A DNA stretch of 64,000 bases from JANLSE01 sp038214135 (GCA_038214135.1 JBBQSD010000007.1:1-64000), one strand, 5' to 3'. Positions 35,053 through 44,474 are shown, counted from the first letter of the stretch. Translations and numbers: made by a program. Notes: generated from the sequence alone by a model not told the origin.

Positions 35053-36555
35053 TCATTCGCTTATCCCATGTGCGAGGCGTCGGATCTGATTCTCGCACGT
35101 CTCACGCAACCATGCGACAGCCACACCATCGATCAGTATATCAGGCGGATGTTCGCGTAGCTTCCATAGTGCGCTACGATACTCGCGGCGGGCCTGTTCG
35201 GTTTGGCCAAGCTGCCGATGGGCAGTTGCGAGATGATATGAAATCAGTGCCGAATCTGGCCGCAGATAGCGTGCTCGATCAAGTTGTTGGATTGCCAGCC
35301 GCCACTGCTCTTGTCTGCTATAGACTATCCCAAGCAGCAGATAGGAATCATCGTTGAATGGATCAATATCGATGGCGCGTAGTGCCTCTGCCTCGGCCAA
35401 TTCCAGCTCGCCGCGATCCGCGTGCGCCCGCGCCGCCAGGCTGATCGCCTGTGGTGCAGAAGCCGATTGCGGCGCGATATGGCGCAGTACATCAAGGGCT
35501 TCACTCAATTGGCCTGTATTGATCAAGCTCCGTGCCTGATCGAGAATTGCCTCATCGGTTGGCTGCTGCGGTGCAGTAACCTTGGGCTTGGGCCGCGTAG
35601 CCCTGGTTACTGGCGAGCTATTCTGTTCAGCCTTGCGCGATGGCGGTTTTATGATTTGCTTTGGTTCGGGTACTGGTGCTGTGTTCTCCGCCTCCTTATA
35701 GTAAACGTATGCACCAGAGATTTCTCGGGCACGAAAGCCATTGAATACATTCCAGAGTGTTTCGGAGAAGCCCAGGAACAGCAGCCCATCCGTTGGCAGG
35801 AGGTTATAGAACTGTTCGATCAACCGCCGGCGGGCCGCATCCTGAAAATAGATTGTCACATTCTGGCAGAAGATCGCATCAATATGGCGCAACTCTGCTG
35901 GAAATGGATCGAGCAGGTTCATTTGCTGAAAACGTACCAGCTGCCTTGCAGCAGCGCTAATGCTATAGCTCTCGCCGCGTGGCTCGAAATAGCGTGCGAG
36001 TAGCTCGGCGGACAGGTGTTGTAGGGTGCGTCCGCGATATATTCCAGCCTGAGCGCGCTGGAGCGCTGCTTCGCTTAGATCGGTGGCAATAATCTCAATT
36101 GGGCGCGGCGGGGATGGGCCAAGCGACTCAAGCGCAGTGATTGCGATCGAGTAGGCTTCTTCGCCACTTGCACACCCAGCACTCCAGATCCGGATTGGCC
36201 GAGTTCCAATTTTCCTTCGATGTATCTCTGGTAGCAACACATCCTGCAACGCACGCAGATGTGGCCGGTTACGAAAGAAAAACGTTTCATGGTTCAGAAT
36301 GAGCTCGATCAATCGCTGAAGTTCGTTCTGGCCATGCGGCCCGTGCAGTAGTTCCAGATAGTGATCCAGCGTTGTTCCGAGGGTCGCCAGGCGTTGGTTC
36401 AGGCCATTGCTCAGGATGCGCCGTTGGCCTGGATCGAGAAAAACGCCGCCATAGCTGGCCAGCCTATCGCGAAACCATTCAAACTGAGCTTGCGTCAGAA
36501 TATCCCTTGAATGTGTCCGCGACTGTTCGTCGGGTGCGATCTGCACATCTCTCAT
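35053..36555 (-). CDS. cheR: CheR methyltransferase with C-terminal TPR domain
   Basis: This 500-residue protein has an N-terminal CheR domain (residues 18-290) with the S-adenosylmethionine site IWSAGCASGEEAYSIA and NHETFFFRN. A Pro/Lys-rich linker (about 305-335) follows, then TPR repeats (340-460). It methylates glutamates of the MCP signalling domain. CheR-TPR fusions are typical of alternative chemosensory systems such as Wsp and Frz, where the TPR controls access to receptors. Its ATG overlaps the cheB stop by 4 bp. Confidence 0.94.
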   Translation of the reverse strand: MRDVQIAPDEQSRTHSRDILTQAQFEWFRDRLASYGGVFLDPGQRRILSNGLNQRLATLGTTLDHYLELLHGPHGQNELQRLIELILNHETFFFRNRPHLRALQDVLLPEIHRRKIGTRPIRIWSAGCASGEEAYSIAITALESLGPSPPRPIEIIATDLSEAALQRAQAGIYRGRTLQHLSAELLARYFEPRGESYSISAAARQLVRFQQMNLLDPFPAELRHIDAIFCQNVTIYFQDAARRRLIEQFYNLLPTDGLLFLGFSETLWNVFNGFRAREISGAYVYYKEAENTAPVPEPKQIIKPPSRKAEQNSSPVTRATRPKPKVTAPQQPTDEAILDQARSLINTGQLSEALDVLRHIAPQSASAPQAISLAARAHADRGELELAEAEALRAIDIDPFNDDSYLLLGIVYSRQEQWRLAIQQLDRARYLRPDSALISYHLATAHRQLGQTEQARREYRSALWKLREHPPDILIDGVAVAWLRETCENQIRRLAHGISE

Positions 36556-37715
36556 CGCGAACCCCCTGATGCACGTACAGCAGTGCCAACCCTGTGGCGC
36601 ACCAGATCAACAAGCCGTACTGCAATATGAGTTGGCGGGAGTACTTCATCCACAGCAACAAGCTGCATTGCGGCCTTGGGCATGCCAAAAATCGCACAAC
36701 TCTGCTCATCCTGTGCAATGGTGTGGCCACCACAGCGCCGGATTGCCAGCAGCCCAAAGGCACCATCACGTCCCATGCCCGTCAGCAATACGCCGATTGC
36801 ATCGGCTGCGAATATTTCGGCAGCTGCTTGCATGGCAATATCAATGGATGGCCGCTGAATCAGAAGCGGCGATTTCGTCAGATGGATCGTTCGTTCGTTT
36901 GTGATCATGATATCGCGCTGATCCGGCGCTACCAGAACGATTCCCGGGCGGATCGGCAGCCCTTCTGTGGCTAGCACAACCGGCAGCGCGCTAGCACCCT
37001 GTAGCCATTCAACCATTCCGGTGCTAAACCCTTCGGCAATATGCTGAACAATCAGGACGGCTGCTGGCAGATCGGCTGGCAGATCCGTCAGAATGCGATG
37101 AATGACACGCGGCCCACCAGTGCTGGCACCCATCACAATCAGTGGAAATTGGGTTGGCTTGGCAATAGATTGCCGCACGACGGCAAATTCATCCGGTATT
37201 GGGCGCAGCCTGTTTTCTGGCTCGATCACAACTGGCTGATTTGGTGCGATATGGGCCTGCCTCCCGGCCTCGTTCAGCCGCCGCCGCCCCCGCAAATGTG
37301 TGACAACCTTGACTCGTGATAGGATCTTGATCCGCCGAATAAGATCACGGGTGGCTCGCTCGATCAGCGCTGGATGACTGCCAGATGGCTTTTCGACGAC
37401 TTCCAACGCACCAGCTCCAAGCATTTTGAAGGTGATATCAACCTCGCCGCTTGTCAGCGATCCCGTGAGCACCAGGATCGGCGTTGGGCAGTATGCCATC
37501 AGATGTTCGGTTGTGGCCAGCCCATCCAGGCCAGGCATCAGAACATCCATTGTCACAAGATCGGGGCGCAGCGATTCCACAACCCGAATTCCTTCATGGC
37601 CATCACGAGCCTCGCCAACAACCTTGATGGTGGGATCATGGGCAAGCATTGTGGTGAGCATGCGCCGCATCAGAGCTGAATCATCAATAATCACAACACG
37701 AATAGGATTATTCAT
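36552..37715 (-). CDS. cheB: CheB methylesterase/response regulator
   Basis: This 387-residue protein has a receiver domain (IDDSALMRR, phospho-acceptor Asp in LVTMDVLMPGLDG, Lys in VVEKPSG), a linker of about 45 residues, and a methylesterase domain with the Ser-His-Asp triad in GASTGGPR, VQHIAEGF and GMGRDGAFG. It removes methyl groups from MCPs and is activated by phosphoryl transfer from CheA. It overlaps cheR by 4 bp and lies after a cheY gene in the same direction. Only a weak ribosome-binding site (GCGAGCG) is seen. Confidence 0.95.
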   Translation of the reverse strand: MNNPIRVVIIDDSALMRRMLTTMLAHDPTIKVVGEARDGHEGIRVVESLRPDLVTMDVLMPGLDGLATTEHLMAYCPTPILVLTGSLTSGEVDITFKMLGAGALEVVEKPSGSHPALIERATRDLIRRIKILSRVKVVTHLRGRRRLNEAGRQAHIAPNQPVVIEPENRLRPIPDEFAVVRQSIAKPTQFPLIVMGASTGGPRVIHRILTDLPADLPAAVLIVQHIAEGFSTGMVEWLQGASALPVVLATEGLPIRPGIVLVAPDQRDIMITNERTIHLTKSPLLIQRPSIDIAMQAAAEIFAADAIGVLLTGMGRDGAFGLLAIRRCGGHTIAQDEQSCAIFGMPKAAMQLVAVDEVLPPTHIAVRLVDLVRHRVGTAVRASGGSR

Positions 37716-37748
37716 AGAACGCTCGCGACATGGGCAGAGCAGTCATGA

Positions 37749-38111
37749 TTAATCCATTTCGAGAATAAGCTTCACCCGATTTGGTAAGTTCAGTAGATCG
37801 AGATCCTTGTTGAGATAATCATCAACACCTGCCTCGAATGCAGCACCCTTATCATCACTTGAGGTTAACATAATAATGCGTAGATCGTCAAGCTCTGGGT
37901 CATTGCGGAGCCGACGACAGACCTCATAGCCATCGATTCCGGGCATATGCAGATCGAGTACAAGCAGATCAGGCACTTCCTGTTCAATCTGCAGCAGGGC
38001 TTCTTCACCGCTATGAGCGAGGCGCACCTGATATTGATACATCTCAAGGCGCATTTTGACAATATCCGTGACGAGGCGGCTATCATCGACGACCAGAATC
38101 TTGGCTGGCAT
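37749..38111 (-). CDS. CheY-like response regulator of the chemosensory array
   Basis: This 120-residue receiver has VVDDSRLV, phospho-acceptor Asp in LLVLDLHMPGIDG, Thr/Ser in LTSSDD and Lys/Asp at YLNKDLD. In the last motif the usual KP is replaced by KD, which may affect the conformational switch. There is no output domain. AAAGGATG lies before the ATG. It lies between cheA and cheB and is probably phosphorylated by the CheA kinase, but a flagellar target is unlikely as no flagellar genes are seen. Confidence 0.92.
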   Translation of the reverse strand: MPAKILVVDDSRLVTDIVKMRLEMYQYQVRLAHSGEEALLQIEQEVPDLLVLDLHMPGIDGYEVCRRLRNDPELDDLRIIMLTSSDDKGAAFEAGVDDYLNKDLDLLNLPNRVKLILEMD

Positions 38112-38203
38112 GGCGACATCCTTTAGTCATGACCGCAAAGCGGAGCGACAATCGTGAACCGACAACAGGGCCAACCCAGGTGCTCGGCCTGTTCAGGGTT
38201 CAA

Positions 38204-40474
38204 TTAGCCGCCAAGCAACTGGCGGATCGTATCAATCAGGTTGCTCTGGTTGAACTGGCTTTTCACAATATAGGCCTGTGCGCCGGCTTCTAGCCCTCGG
38301 CGGCGGTGGGTTTCGGAAGCGAGGCTCGTGATGATAACGACTGGGAGATCAGTTTTGTTCAGATCAGTGCGGATACTTTGGGTGAGCTGAAATCCATCCA
38401 GGCGTGGCATCTCCACATCAGTAACCACTAAATCGTAGGGATCTGCGCGTAGTTTGTCAAGAGCATCTATGCCATCAACAGCTGTTGCAACATCGTAACC
38501 AGCCGAACTGAGAATGCTGCGGATCAGTTCGCGGGTTGCAAATGAATCATCGGCAACCAGCAGGCGTTGGCGGCGCTGGATTACATCGGCTTGTGATGGA
38601 GCCGCCAACGCCATCCCGCGCGTCATCTGGGCGATTGTCAGTGGGTTGAGTAGCAGGATCAGCCGCCCATCGCCAAGCTGAAACCCACCACTATAGCGTC
38701 GTTGGCGCTCCATCAGCGGGCCAAGTGGTTTGATCACAACTTCGCGCTCATCGAGCAGCCGATCCACCAACATGGCGATTGGTCGCGTTGCCGTGCCGAT
38801 CAGCAGTGCCGGTGTTCGGGAAGCATGGACATGGCGGGCATGAGCGACGCCAAGGAGTTCGTCCAGCCGCAGGAGTGGCGTCAATCCCTCTGGGCGCGGC
38901 AACATCGCCCGACCTTCGATCGTCCGAACGCGCTCTGGCCGTACCCAGACGACACCATGGCAGCCAGAGGCTGGTAGGCCGAATAATTGATCACCAACTT
39001 CGGCCAACAGCACACGGGTGGTCACAAGCGAGAGTGGCAGGTTCAGGGTGATCGTTGATCCCTTGCCAAGCTGCGATTCGATCTGAACCTGGCCGCCGAG
39101 TTCAATCATATTGGTGCGAACGACATCCATCCCAACGCCGCGCCCAGAAACATCGGTGATCATGCGGGCGGTACTGAACCCTGGCATGAACACTAACTCA
39201 ATCGCTTCCTGGTTGGTCAGCACGCCAACAGCCTCACTACTCAGCAGGCCTTTTCGGATTGCTGCCGCGCGGGCTTGTTGTGGATCGATGCCGCGCCCAT
39301 CATCGCGAACTATAATCTGGGCGAAGGTGCCTAACGCCTGTGCTGTTATCGTCACGGTGCCCTGGCGTGGCTTTCCGGCGCGCTCCCGCTGATCTGGTGG
39401 CTCAATTCCGTGATCGATGGCATTGCGGAGCAGGTGCGTGAGTGGATCACTGAGTGCCTCAATTGCCTTCCGGTCTAACTCAGTTGCCTCGCCATGCAAT
39501 TCCAGTGCGACCTCACGACCAAGCTCATGGGCGAGCTCACGAACGGCGCGTGGCAGATTGCTGAATAGTGTACCGATCTGTAACAGCCGTGCGGCCATCA
39601 CTTCCTGTTCCAGATCCTCAACGATCTGTGTTGACTGGTTGGCATACTGGCGGAAGCGTTCCAGCACTCCGTGTGTTAGCGTATTCGCCTGCTTGCCGGT
39701 TGTGAGTGCATCATTGAGGTAGCGGTCGATCACCTCGCGCTGTGTTGCCGAAAAGCGCATGCGGCTCAGTTCACGTTCGAGCGAGATGAGCGAACGGCTC
39801 TGCTGGTTGATCAGGTGCGTCAGTTCAGCTAGATTCTGCAAATGTGCAGCATCTGTCTGATCGCCGATTTTGAGTTCACCAGCCAGGTTCAACAGCCGAT
39901 CCAGCCGATCCACCCGCACTCGAATCGTTTGCCGAACAGCGGCTCGATTGGTGCGTGCTGTATTGAAGGGCATGGGTTCGACTGGTGCAGCCGGGCTAGC
40001 ATTCGCCTCCTGGGTCTGAATAATTGCTGCTGGCTGTTCCGCTGATTCGTCATCTGCCTGTGGTTTGTTCTCCTGCTCTGGATTTGTTGGATTAAGATTG
40101 CGGCCAAGCGAACGCGCCAGTGCATCAGCATCAATTGTGATCGGTACACCATCAACGACATTATTCACCAGAGCCATAATCGCATCGCCACCGCGCAACA
40201 GATCATTGGTGAGCGTGCGGGTGAGTGTTCGCTGGCCTTCGCGTATAGCACCAAGAATGTATTCACATGTATGGGCAATGCGGCTGATTGGTTCCAGCCC
40301 AAGCAGCCGTGCGGAGCCTTTGATCGTATGCATCGCCCGGAAGACTGCATCAATCGTTGATTTGCGCTGCTCCCCTTCCAGGCCAGCCTCAAGAGCAACC
40401 AGCCCATCGTTGAGGGCGCGCAAATTCTCGACAGTCTCGTCGCGGAACTGAATATAGAAGGTCGTCAGATCCAT
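38204..40474 (-). CDS. cheA: CheA-type hybrid histidine kinase with receiver domain
   Basis: This 756-residue protein has an N-terminal Hpt domain with phospho-acceptor H49 (MHTIKGSARLLG), a Pro/Gln-rich linker, the dimerisation helices and HATPase_c (HLLRNAIDHGIEP near 345, DDGRGIDP near 387, GRGVGMDVVR near 442), a CheW-like domain (about 470-610) and a C-terminal receiver (633-756; LVADDSFATRE, Asp near 685, Lys in YIVKSQF). CheA-REC hybrids are typical of Frz, Wsp and type-IV-pilus chemosensory systems. It starts four bases after the mcp stop with a poor ribosome-binding site, so translation is probably coupled. Confidence 0.95.
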   Translation of the reverse strand: MDLTTFYIQFRDETVENLRALNDGLVALEAGLEGEQRKSTIDAVFRAMHTIKGSARLLGLEPISRIAHTCEYILGAIREGQRTLTRTLTNDLLRGGDAIMALVNNVVDGVPITIDADALARSLGRNLNPTNPEQENKPQADDESAEQPAAIIQTQEANASPAAPVEPMPFNTARTNRAAVRQTIRVRVDRLDRLLNLAGELKIGDQTDAAHLQNLAELTHLINQQSRSLISLERELSRMRFSATQREVIDRYLNDALTTGKQANTLTHGVLERFRQYANQSTQIVEDLEQEVMAARLLQIGTLFSNLPRAVRELAHELGREVALELHGEATELDRKAIEALSDPLTHLLRNAIDHGIEPPDQRERAGKPRQGTVTITAQALGTFAQIIVRDDGRGIDPQQARAAAIRKGLLSSEAVGVLTNQEAIELVFMPGFSTARMITDVSGRGVGMDVVRTNMIELGGQVQIESQLGKGSTITLNLPLSLVTTRVLLAEVGDQLFGLPASGCHGVVWVRPERVRTIEGRAMLPRPEGLTPLLRLDELLGVAHARHVHASRTPALLIGTATRPIAMLVDRLLDEREVVIKPLGPLMERQRRYSGGFQLGDGRLILLLNPLTIAQMTRGMALAAPSQADVIQRRQRLLVADDSFATRELIRSILSSAGYDVATAVDGIDALDKLRADPYDLVVTDVEMPRLDGFQLTQSIRTDLNKTDLPVVIITSLASETHRRRGLEAGAQAYIVKSQFNQSNLIDTIRQLLGG

Positions 40475-40477
40475 GTG

Positions 40478-41983
40478 TTAACGCCGTTGTCCAGAATCGG
40501 TAGCCGAGAGGCCATGCAACCGATTGGCGATTGCCGTCAGGCGTTGGGCTGAATCCTGTACTTGGCGAGCACCAGCAGCGGTACGGCGGGCAACATCGGC
40601 GATCTCGCGCATCGTCTCGACGACCTGTTCGCTGGCGCTTTGCTGTTGGGCCGTTGCGAGGCTGATCTCCGATCCGCTCTGGGCGGTTCGCTCGGCGACC
40701 ATTACAATCTCATTCATCACTTCGCCAGCGCTATGGGCCAGCTCAACGCCACGCTCAACTTCCTTGCCACCTTCTTCTGCTGCCAGAACCGCCGAATTGG
40801 TTGCCTTCTGGATTTCGGCGATCACGCCCTTGACCTCTTTGGCGGCGGCCAGGGCGCGATTAGCCAGGCTCTTCACTTCTGCTGCGACAACAGCGAAACG
40901 GCGGCCATGTTCACCAGCACCAGCCGCTTCGATGGCAGCATTCAGCGCCAGCAGATGTGTTTCATCGGAGAGGTCGTTGATCAGATCAATAATCTCGCCA
41001 ATCTGCTGCGAGCGCTCACCCAAATTGAGCACCCGCGCCGAAACATCCTGCATGCGCGAGCGAATCCGATCCATCGCCTGGATGCTCCGGTCAACGGCAT
41101 CCTGGCCTTCACTCAGGTTTTCCAGTGTGCGCTGTGATGCCTCGGCAACCTGTTCGGCTGCTAAGGCGATCTGGCGAGCTGTCGAACCAAGTTCCTCGAT
41201 TGTCGTGCTAACCTCTGAAACGGCGCTGGCCTGTTGGGTTGCGCCACCGGCCTGTTCGTGGGAAGAACTCAACAATTCGCTGGCCGATTGGGCCAGATCG
41301 CTGCCGAGTTCAACCTGCTGAATATTCTTCTCCATCAGCCGCTGGTTGGTGCGGAACAGTTCTTCGGCCTGTGCTTCACGTTGAGCGACAAATCGGGCCG
41401 TGCTGCTCGACCAGATCAGCGCCAGATAGCCAATCAGGCCAGTCGAAGCAACCAGAAAGATAGCGAATGAGATCAGGCGTATAGTTCCATTGGTGATATT
41501 CAGGGGCACAATCAACCCGGAAGCCTCGCCGATCGCGGCAATTAAATAGAAGATAATCCCTAGTATGAACAGCCGCACAACATCGCCGGATCGGCCAAAC
41601 ATGCCTGCTGCAACAATCGGGAAGGAATAGCCGATAATGGCTGGCCCGGTGATCCCGCCTGCCATATAGTTGAGGGCTGCCACAAACACCAGCGTTCCAT
41701 ACAGAAAGACGCTGGTTGCCAGTTCGTTGCTGCCCATACGAACAGCCATTGCCGTTGCACCAGCGATGATAACCACAATCAGAATAATGGGGATGGTTGT
41801 GGCAACCAGGCTGCTTGGCATGATGCCGATCAGTGACAGAATGGCAAACAGAATCGCTCCGATTGTGACAGCCCCGGCGAATGCGAGTGCAAGGCGTACA
41901 AGCAACCGCGCGCGATCTGTCTCGCTGCCTTGTAGATCGGCTGCCAGCCCCAAGAACCGTGAGCTACGAACGAATTGCCGCAT
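40478..41983 (-). CDS. Methyl-accepting chemotaxis protein with 6-TM sensor
   Basis: This 501-residue receptor has an N-terminal membrane module of about six hydrophobic segments (residues 30-200; for example IIPIILIVVIIAGATAMAV, LFILGIIFYLIAAIGEASG) without an obvious extracellular domain or HAMP. A long coiled-coil signalling domain (225-490) follows, with the hairpin tip THLLALNAAIEAAGAGEHGR and FAVVAAEVKSLANRA. Sensing is therefore probably within the membrane or by a partner. It is the only MCP in the array, between cheW and cheA, and the likely substrate of CheR and CheB. Confidence 0.93.
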   Translation of the reverse strand: MRQFVRSSRFLGLAADLQGSETDRARLLVRLALAFAGAVTIGAILFAILSLIGIMPSSLVATTIPIILIVVIIAGATAMAVRMGSNELATSVFLYGTLVFVAALNYMAGGITGPAIIGYSFPIVAAGMFGRSGDVVRLFILGIIFYLIAAIGEASGLIVPLNITNGTIRLISFAIFLVASTGLIGYLALIWSSSTARFVAQREAQAEELFRTNQRLMEKNIQQVELGSDLAQSASELLSSSHEQAGGATQQASAVSEVSTTIEELGSTARQIALAAEQVAEASQRTLENLSEGQDAVDRSIQAMDRIRSRMQDVSARVLNLGERSQQIGEIIDLINDLSDETHLLALNAAIEAAGAGEHGRRFAVVAAEVKSLANRALAAAKEVKGVIAEIQKATNSAVLAAEEGGKEVERGVELAHSAGEVMNEIVMVAERTAQSGSEISLATAQQQSASEQVVETMREIADVARRTAAGARQVQDSAQRLTAIANRLHGLSATDSGQRR

Positions 41984-41997
41984 AATAACGGTTGCTC

Positions 41998-42411
41998 CTA
42001 TCGGGTGGCCACAGGCCGCTGTGCCATGCTGCTGCGCGCAACTGCCCGCAGATCGAGAAGGATTATCAGTTGATCATCGAAATCTAACACGCCAATCGCC
42101 CAGATATCGCGTAGGCAGCCAGAAATGAGCGTTGGTAGCGGACGGATCGTTGCCTGTTCGATTGATTGTTCTACACGTTCGACAAGAAATACAATTGGGC
42201 GGCGGCGCAGTGGAACTACCAGCCCGTGTTTGCGCCCGGGTGCTGATCGATCTGCGGGATCGAGAAGCGCACCAAGATCGATAGGAATCGCAGGGCGTTC
42301 TGCTGTGCTCAGTGATGCAAGATCCTGATCCGTTGCAACAACCTGCATTGATGTGAGATCATCACGCCGGATGGCATAGCGCCGAGTTGCAGTACTTATC
42401 AGCACAATCAT
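41998..42411 (-). CDS. CheW-like protein, divergent
   Basis: This 137-residue protein has a CheW-like beta-barrel pattern: MIVLISTATRRYAIRRDDL at the start, then PIDLGALLDPAD, VPLRRRPIVFLVERVEQ and WAIGVLDFDDQLIILLDLRAV. It is shorter and more divergent than the second CheW gene upstream. GAGG lies before the ATG. It lies between cheW and mcp with gaps of under 15 bp, so it is co-transcribed. It may be a second coupling adaptor; a regulatory role is possible. Confidence 0.8.
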   Translation of the reverse strand: MIVLISTATRRYAIRRDDLTSMQVVATDQDLASLSTAERPAIPIDLGALLDPADRSAPGRKHGLVVPLRRRPIVFLVERVEQSIEQATIRPLPTLISGCLRDIWAIGVLDFDDQLIILLDLRAVARSSMAQRPVATR

Positions 42412-42418
42412 TGCGACC

Positions 42419-42934
42419 TCACGACCACTCGCGCAGGCTATTTATGAGTTCGCCAAGATCAAGCAGCGCCATTGGTTCACCATCAATCTGAACGATGCCG
42501 CTCAAGAATCGGGCGCGAGCGGGATCGAGTGCTGCTGGCACAAGTTCGATCTGATCGCCAGGAATTGATGCAAGATCGAGAACAGCATCGACGAGCAATG
42601 CCATATCGATCTCCTGGTGCGAGACGATCACCAGCCGTGATGCGCGGGTGACATCGGCCAGCCCAAGATCGAGGGTGAGCCGCAGATCGACCACCGCCAG
42701 AATCGTGCCGCGCTGGCTAATAATGCCTGGCAGGCTACGCGGTGCGCCTGGAACCGGTGTAATGGTTCGATATCGTGCAACCTCACGCACACTCGATGAT
42801 GGAATGGCATACAATTCGTGCTCAACTCGAATCAGCAGAACATCCAGAGCATTCGTGCCATGGATGCTAGTTGTACTATTTGTGCCATTCAAGGATGGCC
42901 GCTCATGAGCATGGACGCCGTCTGCCGATGTCAT
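42419..42934 (-). CDS. cheW: CheW coupling protein
   Basis: This 171-residue protein has an N-terminal tail of about 30 residues, followed by a CheW domain with LLIRVEHELYAIPSSSVREV, PVPGAPRSLPGIISQRGTIL and VVDLRLTLDL. It links the MCP to CheA. It is the first gene of the minus-strand array, with AGAGG before the ATG. The divergent plus-strand deacetylase begins after a 380-bp gap that includes a good promoter for the latter; no equally good promoter is visible for this gene. Confidence 0.92.
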   Translation of the reverse strand: MTSADGVHAHERPSLNGTNSTTSIHGTNALDVLLIRVEHELYAIPSSSVREVARYRTITPVPGAPRSLPGIISQRGTILAVVDLRLTLDLGLADVTRASRLVIVSHQEIDMALLVDAVLDLASIPGDQIELVPAALDPARARFLSGIVQIDGEPMALLDLGELINSLREWS

Positions 42935-43112
42935 CGTGAACCTCTTGCCATACTACCGAAGCAATCATCGGATGGCATGCCCCGGCGCGCAGTTAGAACT
43001 ACACCACCGGGGCAATCATGTCGAGAATACTATGGAATGCCGGGGATGGTCAAGACCATACAGTGAGCGGTTCGGGCAAGGTTTTGTTGCGGTACGCATT
43101 CAGCGGGAGATC

Positions 43113-43141
43113 CTGACAGCCGCCAACAACAGCGGTATAAT
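43113..43141 (+). promoter_or_regulatory. Near-consensus promoter for the deacetylase gene
   Basis: CTGACA (43113-43118), a 17-bp spacer and TATAAT (43136-43141) form a strong sigma70-type promoter. A G/C-rich palindrome (43213-43248) lies in the leader of about 165 nt before the ATG at 43314. The rest of the gap from 42935 to 43112 shows no further feature that I can support. Confidence 0.7.
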
Positions 43142-43212
43142 GCGCCGACGAGACAGAGTATGCAGGAGTCAGAATAGCCACAGTAGAGACGCTGCGGTGA
43201 AGCGTCTGGCCG

Positions 43213-43248
43213 CCCTCACCTCCGGCCGGCGGCGCAGCCGGGTGAGGG
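43213..43248. repeat. CCCTCACC/GGTGAGGG palindrome
   Basis: CCCTCACC at 43213-43220 pairs with GGTGAGGG at 43241-43248, with inner CCGGC/GCCGG pairing. It lies in the predicted leader of the deacetylase mRNA. The same outer arms occur at 9350-9400, 17371-17476 and, inside a coding region, at 54902-54957. Confidence 0.6.
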
Positions 43249-43313
43249 AATGGTTCCCGCGAAAAACGAACCAATCATAATTCAGCTATATGATGGCAAT
43301 AACAGGATCATCT

Positions 43314-44435
43314 ATGCGGCGTTCAAAACTTCGATCTCGCACCCTTGCTCGCACGCTTGCCGCTCCAAAGCTGTTGCTTGGCCGTGATTTTCTTGTTGCG
43401 CTGTTGTTGCTGATTATTGGTGGGGCACTGCCCTGCGCAACAACACTGACTGATCCACGGGTGGCGGCGATCCGACGTATTGCAGTTGCGAATGCTCGTG
43501 TAGATCAGCCCGGCATTGGAGTTGTTCCTTCATCATCTGGCGAGCTGCCGCTCGGAGCGACGGTGACGCTAGCGCCTGAAACGGTGCTGGCCAGTATAGA
43601 TCAACCTAGCACTCCAATTGCTCCTGCTCCTGTGGGACTATTGCCAACACTCATTCCGATTGTGCCGACAGCAGTGCTGTCTGGTTCATCTGCGCCGATA
43701 CAACCTGTGCCAGGATCGGCACCGCCAAGTGTGCAGAATGGCCCTATCGATTCATCTGTGGTGATAGCGCCGATTATACTGATGTATCACTATATTCGAA
43801 CTGTTGATCCATCGATTGATCCACTCGGCTATGAGCTTTCGGTGACGCCAGAGCTGTTCGAGCAACATATGGCCTGGCTGGCAAGCAATGGCTATACGGG
43901 TATTCGGGCCGATATGCTGCTGCGCTGTGTTCGCCACGAACTCGCATGCCCACCAAAGCCAATTGGCATCACATTCGATGATGGCTATGCCGATGCCTAT
44001 AGTGCGGCACTGCCCATCCTGCAACGCTATGGGTTTACCGCAACCTTCTATATTGTCAATAGTTTCGTTGGGCAGCCACCATACATGAACTGGGATCAAC
44101 TGGCCGTGCTGCGTGATACTGGTATGGAAATTGGCTCACACACGCTTGATCATTTCATGCTGACACGCCTTGATCTGCCTGAGATGGTTCGGCAGATCAC
44201 CCAATCGAAGCAGGATCTTGAGCGAGCGCTTGGTGTGAATATTGTAAGTTTCTGCTACCCAGTTGGCGATTACGATGCTACGGTTGTCGAGCAGGTGCGA
44301 GCAGCCAGTTTCGCCTTTGCGGTCACAACCCGCTGGGATAATAATTATAGTGATCCAATGACGCTGCCGAGGCGGCGGGTGGCCGGTGGAACAAGTGTGG
44401 AAAGTTTTGGTTGGATCATTACAGAGGGCGGCTGA
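43314..44435 (+). CDS. Polysaccharide deacetylase (CE4 family), membrane-anchored
   Basis: This 373-residue protein has a basic N-terminus (MRRSKLRSRTLARTL), one hydrophobic segment (FLVALLLLIIGGALP) that should anchor it or act as a signal, a Pro/Ser/Thr/Val-rich spacer of about 100 residues, and a NodB-homology domain from about residue 150. Metal and catalytic motifs are ITFDDGYADAYS, GSHTLDHF and FCYPVGDYD. It probably removes acetyl groups from cell-wall or exopolysaccharide glucosamine. The ATG at 43314 has AGGA six bases upstream, better than the ATG at 43290. Confidence 0.87.
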   Translation: MRRSKLRSRTLARTLAAPKLLLGRDFLVALLLLIIGGALPCATTLTDPRVAAIRRIAVANARVDQPGIGVVPSSSGELPLGATVTLAPETVLASIDQPSTPIAPAPVGLLPTLIPIVPTAVLSGSSAPIQPVPGSAPPSVQNGPIDSSVVIAPIILMYHYIRTVDPSIDPLGYELSVTPELFEQHMAWLASNGYTGIRADMLLRCVRHELACPPKPIGITFDDGYADAYSAALPILQRYGFTATFYIVNSFVGQPPYMNWDQLAVLRDTGMEIGSHTLDHFMLTRLDLPEMVRQITQSKQDLERALGVNIVSFCYPVGDYDATVVEQVRAASFAFAVTTRWDNNYSDPMTLPRRRVAGGTSVESFGWIITEGG

Positions 44436-44442
44436 GAAGCAA

Positions 44443-44474
44443 GGATTCAGGAGTCGGAAGTCTGAATTCTGATA
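44443..44474. repeat. GATTCAGGAGTCGGAAGTCTGAATTC intergenic repeat
   Basis: The repeat contains ATTCAG ... CTGAAT inverted arms. Related strings are GAATCAGGAGTCAGGAGTCA at 47389 and CTTCTGAATGCTGACTCC at 61281, all just after stop codons. It is one of several short dispersed intergenic motifs in this window. Confidence 0.55.

Noticed and set aside
36552..36769. Separate small minus-strand frame at the cheB-cheR junction
   Set aside because: It is a shadow of cheB; the cheB and cheR frames with 4-bp overlap account for this region.
40524..41321. Plus-strand open frame of 265 codons
   Set aside because: Antisense of the MCP signalling domain; low-complexity Ala/Ser/Arg composition.
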